Part shown: one piece after another, positions 5,967 to 6,754 of the stretch
How the letters are laid out: every line of letters begins with the position of its first letter
Position numbering within the stretch: the first letter of the stretch is position 1
DNA from: Thermoplasmata archaeon
GTDB lineage: Archaea > Thermoplasmatota > Thermoplasmata > Lutacidiplasmatales > UBA184
DNA: 6,754 nucleotides
NCBI GenBank assembly: GCA_030044475.1
Contig: JASHVP010000077.1
Coordinates: 1 to 6,754 of the forward strand
Reading direction: 5' to 3'
The notes under the pieces: model-generated
Seen by the model: the letters and a program-made list of their open reading frames with translations, nothing else
Databases searched by the model: none
What the model was told of the DNA's origin: nothing
Program-made: the position numbers and the translations under genes

Positions 5967-6754
5967 TAGGTCGGGAAGCTGCAGAGGTGGACCGGGTTCT
6001 CCGAGACGAGCTGCGAGGTCGTGCCGACCCCGTAGTCCCCCTGCAGGCTGTTCAGGTGCCCGTTGACCGGCGGGCCGTTCAGCCTCGTGGCGTAGATGTT
6101 GTCCTGGTCGTCCGTGATGAGGACGACCTGGGGGAGCGGGAGGACGGCGGGACCGGTGAGGTTCGCCGCGCTGTTCGTGACGTCGTAGGTCGACCCGTGG
6201 CAGGAGCAGTGGATGTAGAACGGGAGCTTCCCCCCGTCGAACGTCTGGCTGCAGGTGCCCGGGGGGTAGTACGCGATCGCCGGCGCGGGGCAGCCGAGGT
6301 GCTGGCAGATCGCGCTGAAGGCGACGATTGACCCGTACGTCCCGATGCCGCCGGGGACGTTCATCGCACCGGGGTTCGTCGGGCTCGGCGGCCCGGTGCC
6401 GGCGGGCGGGTAGAGGTTGAGCAGGAAGTTCGGCTCGTTGCGGAGCGGGTAGTTGAAGATGTACAGCGAGTTCGTCGTGCTGTTGTACTCCTTCAGGACG
6501 TTCGTCGTCGTGAGCGGCGATCCGTCGACATCGAGCAGGAGCACCTTCGGATAGGCGGAGAGCCCGATCGCGGGCGGCTGCAGGTACTGGATCGCCCCGG
6601 CGACCGCGCCGCCGGCCCCGATCCCCAGCAGCCCCGCCACGGCGGCGAGCTTCAGCACGTTCCGCTTCGTCTCGTCGACGTCCCCGGCGTCCTCGGACCC
6701 GAAGGCGACCCGGCGCACCTGGCCGACGGGGAAGTCGAGGGCCGCGTCCCGCCC
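5966..6754 (-). CDS. Rieske 2Fe-2S protein of a bc-type complex, N-terminus open at window edge
   Basis: This iron-sulfur subunit takes an electron from quinol at the Qo site and passes it to the next carrier outside the membrane. Numbering from the in-window GTG at 6718 gives 250 residues. Box 1 is CQHLGC (C138, H140, C143) and box 2 is CSCHGS (C171, C173, H174). C138, H140, C171 and H174 bind the cluster and C143-C173 form the disulfide. S176 and Y178 match the hydrogen-bonding Ser and Tyr that raise the redox potential. A Pro loop follows at 189-196. The gap between boxes is about twice the mitochondrial length and carries an extra C156; C246 is near the end. The N-terminal anchor (about 21-46) follows KRN, a Tat-like KR signal. 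The frame stays open for 12 codons above GTG 6718 with G or C at every third position, and that GTG has no good ribosome site, so the true start may be outside the window. It ends 13 bp before cytochrome b. Confidence 0.93.
   Translation of the reverse strand, partial: GRDAALDFPVGQVRRVAFGSEDAGDVDETKRNVLKLAAVAGLLGIGAGGAVAGAIQYLQPPAIGLSAYPKVLLLDVDGSPLTTTNVLKEYNSTTNSLYIFNYPLRNEPNFLLNLYPPAGTGPPSPTNPGAMNVPGGIGTYGSIVAFSAICQHLGCPAPAIAYYPPGTCSQTFDGGKLPFYIHCSCHGSTYDVTNSAANLTGPAVLPLPQVVLITDDQDNIYATRLNGPPVNGHLNSLQGDYGVGTTSQLVSENPVHLCSFPT

Noticed and set aside
4513..6066. Plus-strand open frame of 517 codons
   Set aside because: It is antisense to cytochrome b with the same charged, low-complexity composition; the minus-strand frame carries all conserved heme and Qo residues.
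1..6754. tRNA, rRNA, CRISPR array, insertion sequence or attachment site
   Set aside because: The window is almost completely filled by protein genes, and the few short gaps hold no repeat arrays, terminal inverted repeats or tRNA-like cloverleaf.

Overview
The window is GC-rich (about two thirds G+C by eye) and every gene I can support lies on the minus strand, so transcription runs from the right edge to the left. The first six genes after the right edge, plus ctaB, form one tightly packed block (735..6754). In transcription order they are a Rieske iron-sulfur protein, a cytochrome b, a two-helix and a three-helix small membrane protein of unknown function, subunit I of an A-type heme-copper oxidase (coxA), a half-length heme A synthase (ctaA) and a heme O synthase (ctaB). 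Genes in this block are separated by 6 to 19 bp or overlap by 8 bp. No promoter is visible inside it, so its promoter must lie beyond the right edge.

The genes work together. Rieske and cytochrome b are the catalytic core of a quinol-oxidising bc-type complex. CoxA is the oxygen-reducing subunit of a terminal oxidase. CtaB and CtaA make heme O and then heme A for that oxidase. There is no cytochrome c1, no CxxCH heme-c site and no CuA subunit (coxB) in the window, so the electron carrier between Rieske and CoxA is not seen. The layout resembles archaeal SoxM-type respiratory modules, in which a bc-like part and an oxidase part form one assembly. The two unknown small membrane proteins sit exactly between the two halves and are the most interesting unassigned genes here.

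Downstream of ctaB is a 57-bp gap holding the only A+T-rich island in the area, a TATA-like box about 28 bp before the ATG of the last gene (1..677). This looks like an archaeal promoter giving a leaderless or nearly leaderless mRNA. That gene runs off the left edge and encodes a cysteine-free soluble protein I do not recognise.

The source is probably an aerobic archaeon. The compact four-helix CtaA, the TATA-like promoter, the c1-less bc/oxidase module and the Rieske layout all fit, and a GC-rich Thermoplasmatota-like lineage is my best guess. That placement is inference; a bacterial origin is not excluded by sequence reading alone.
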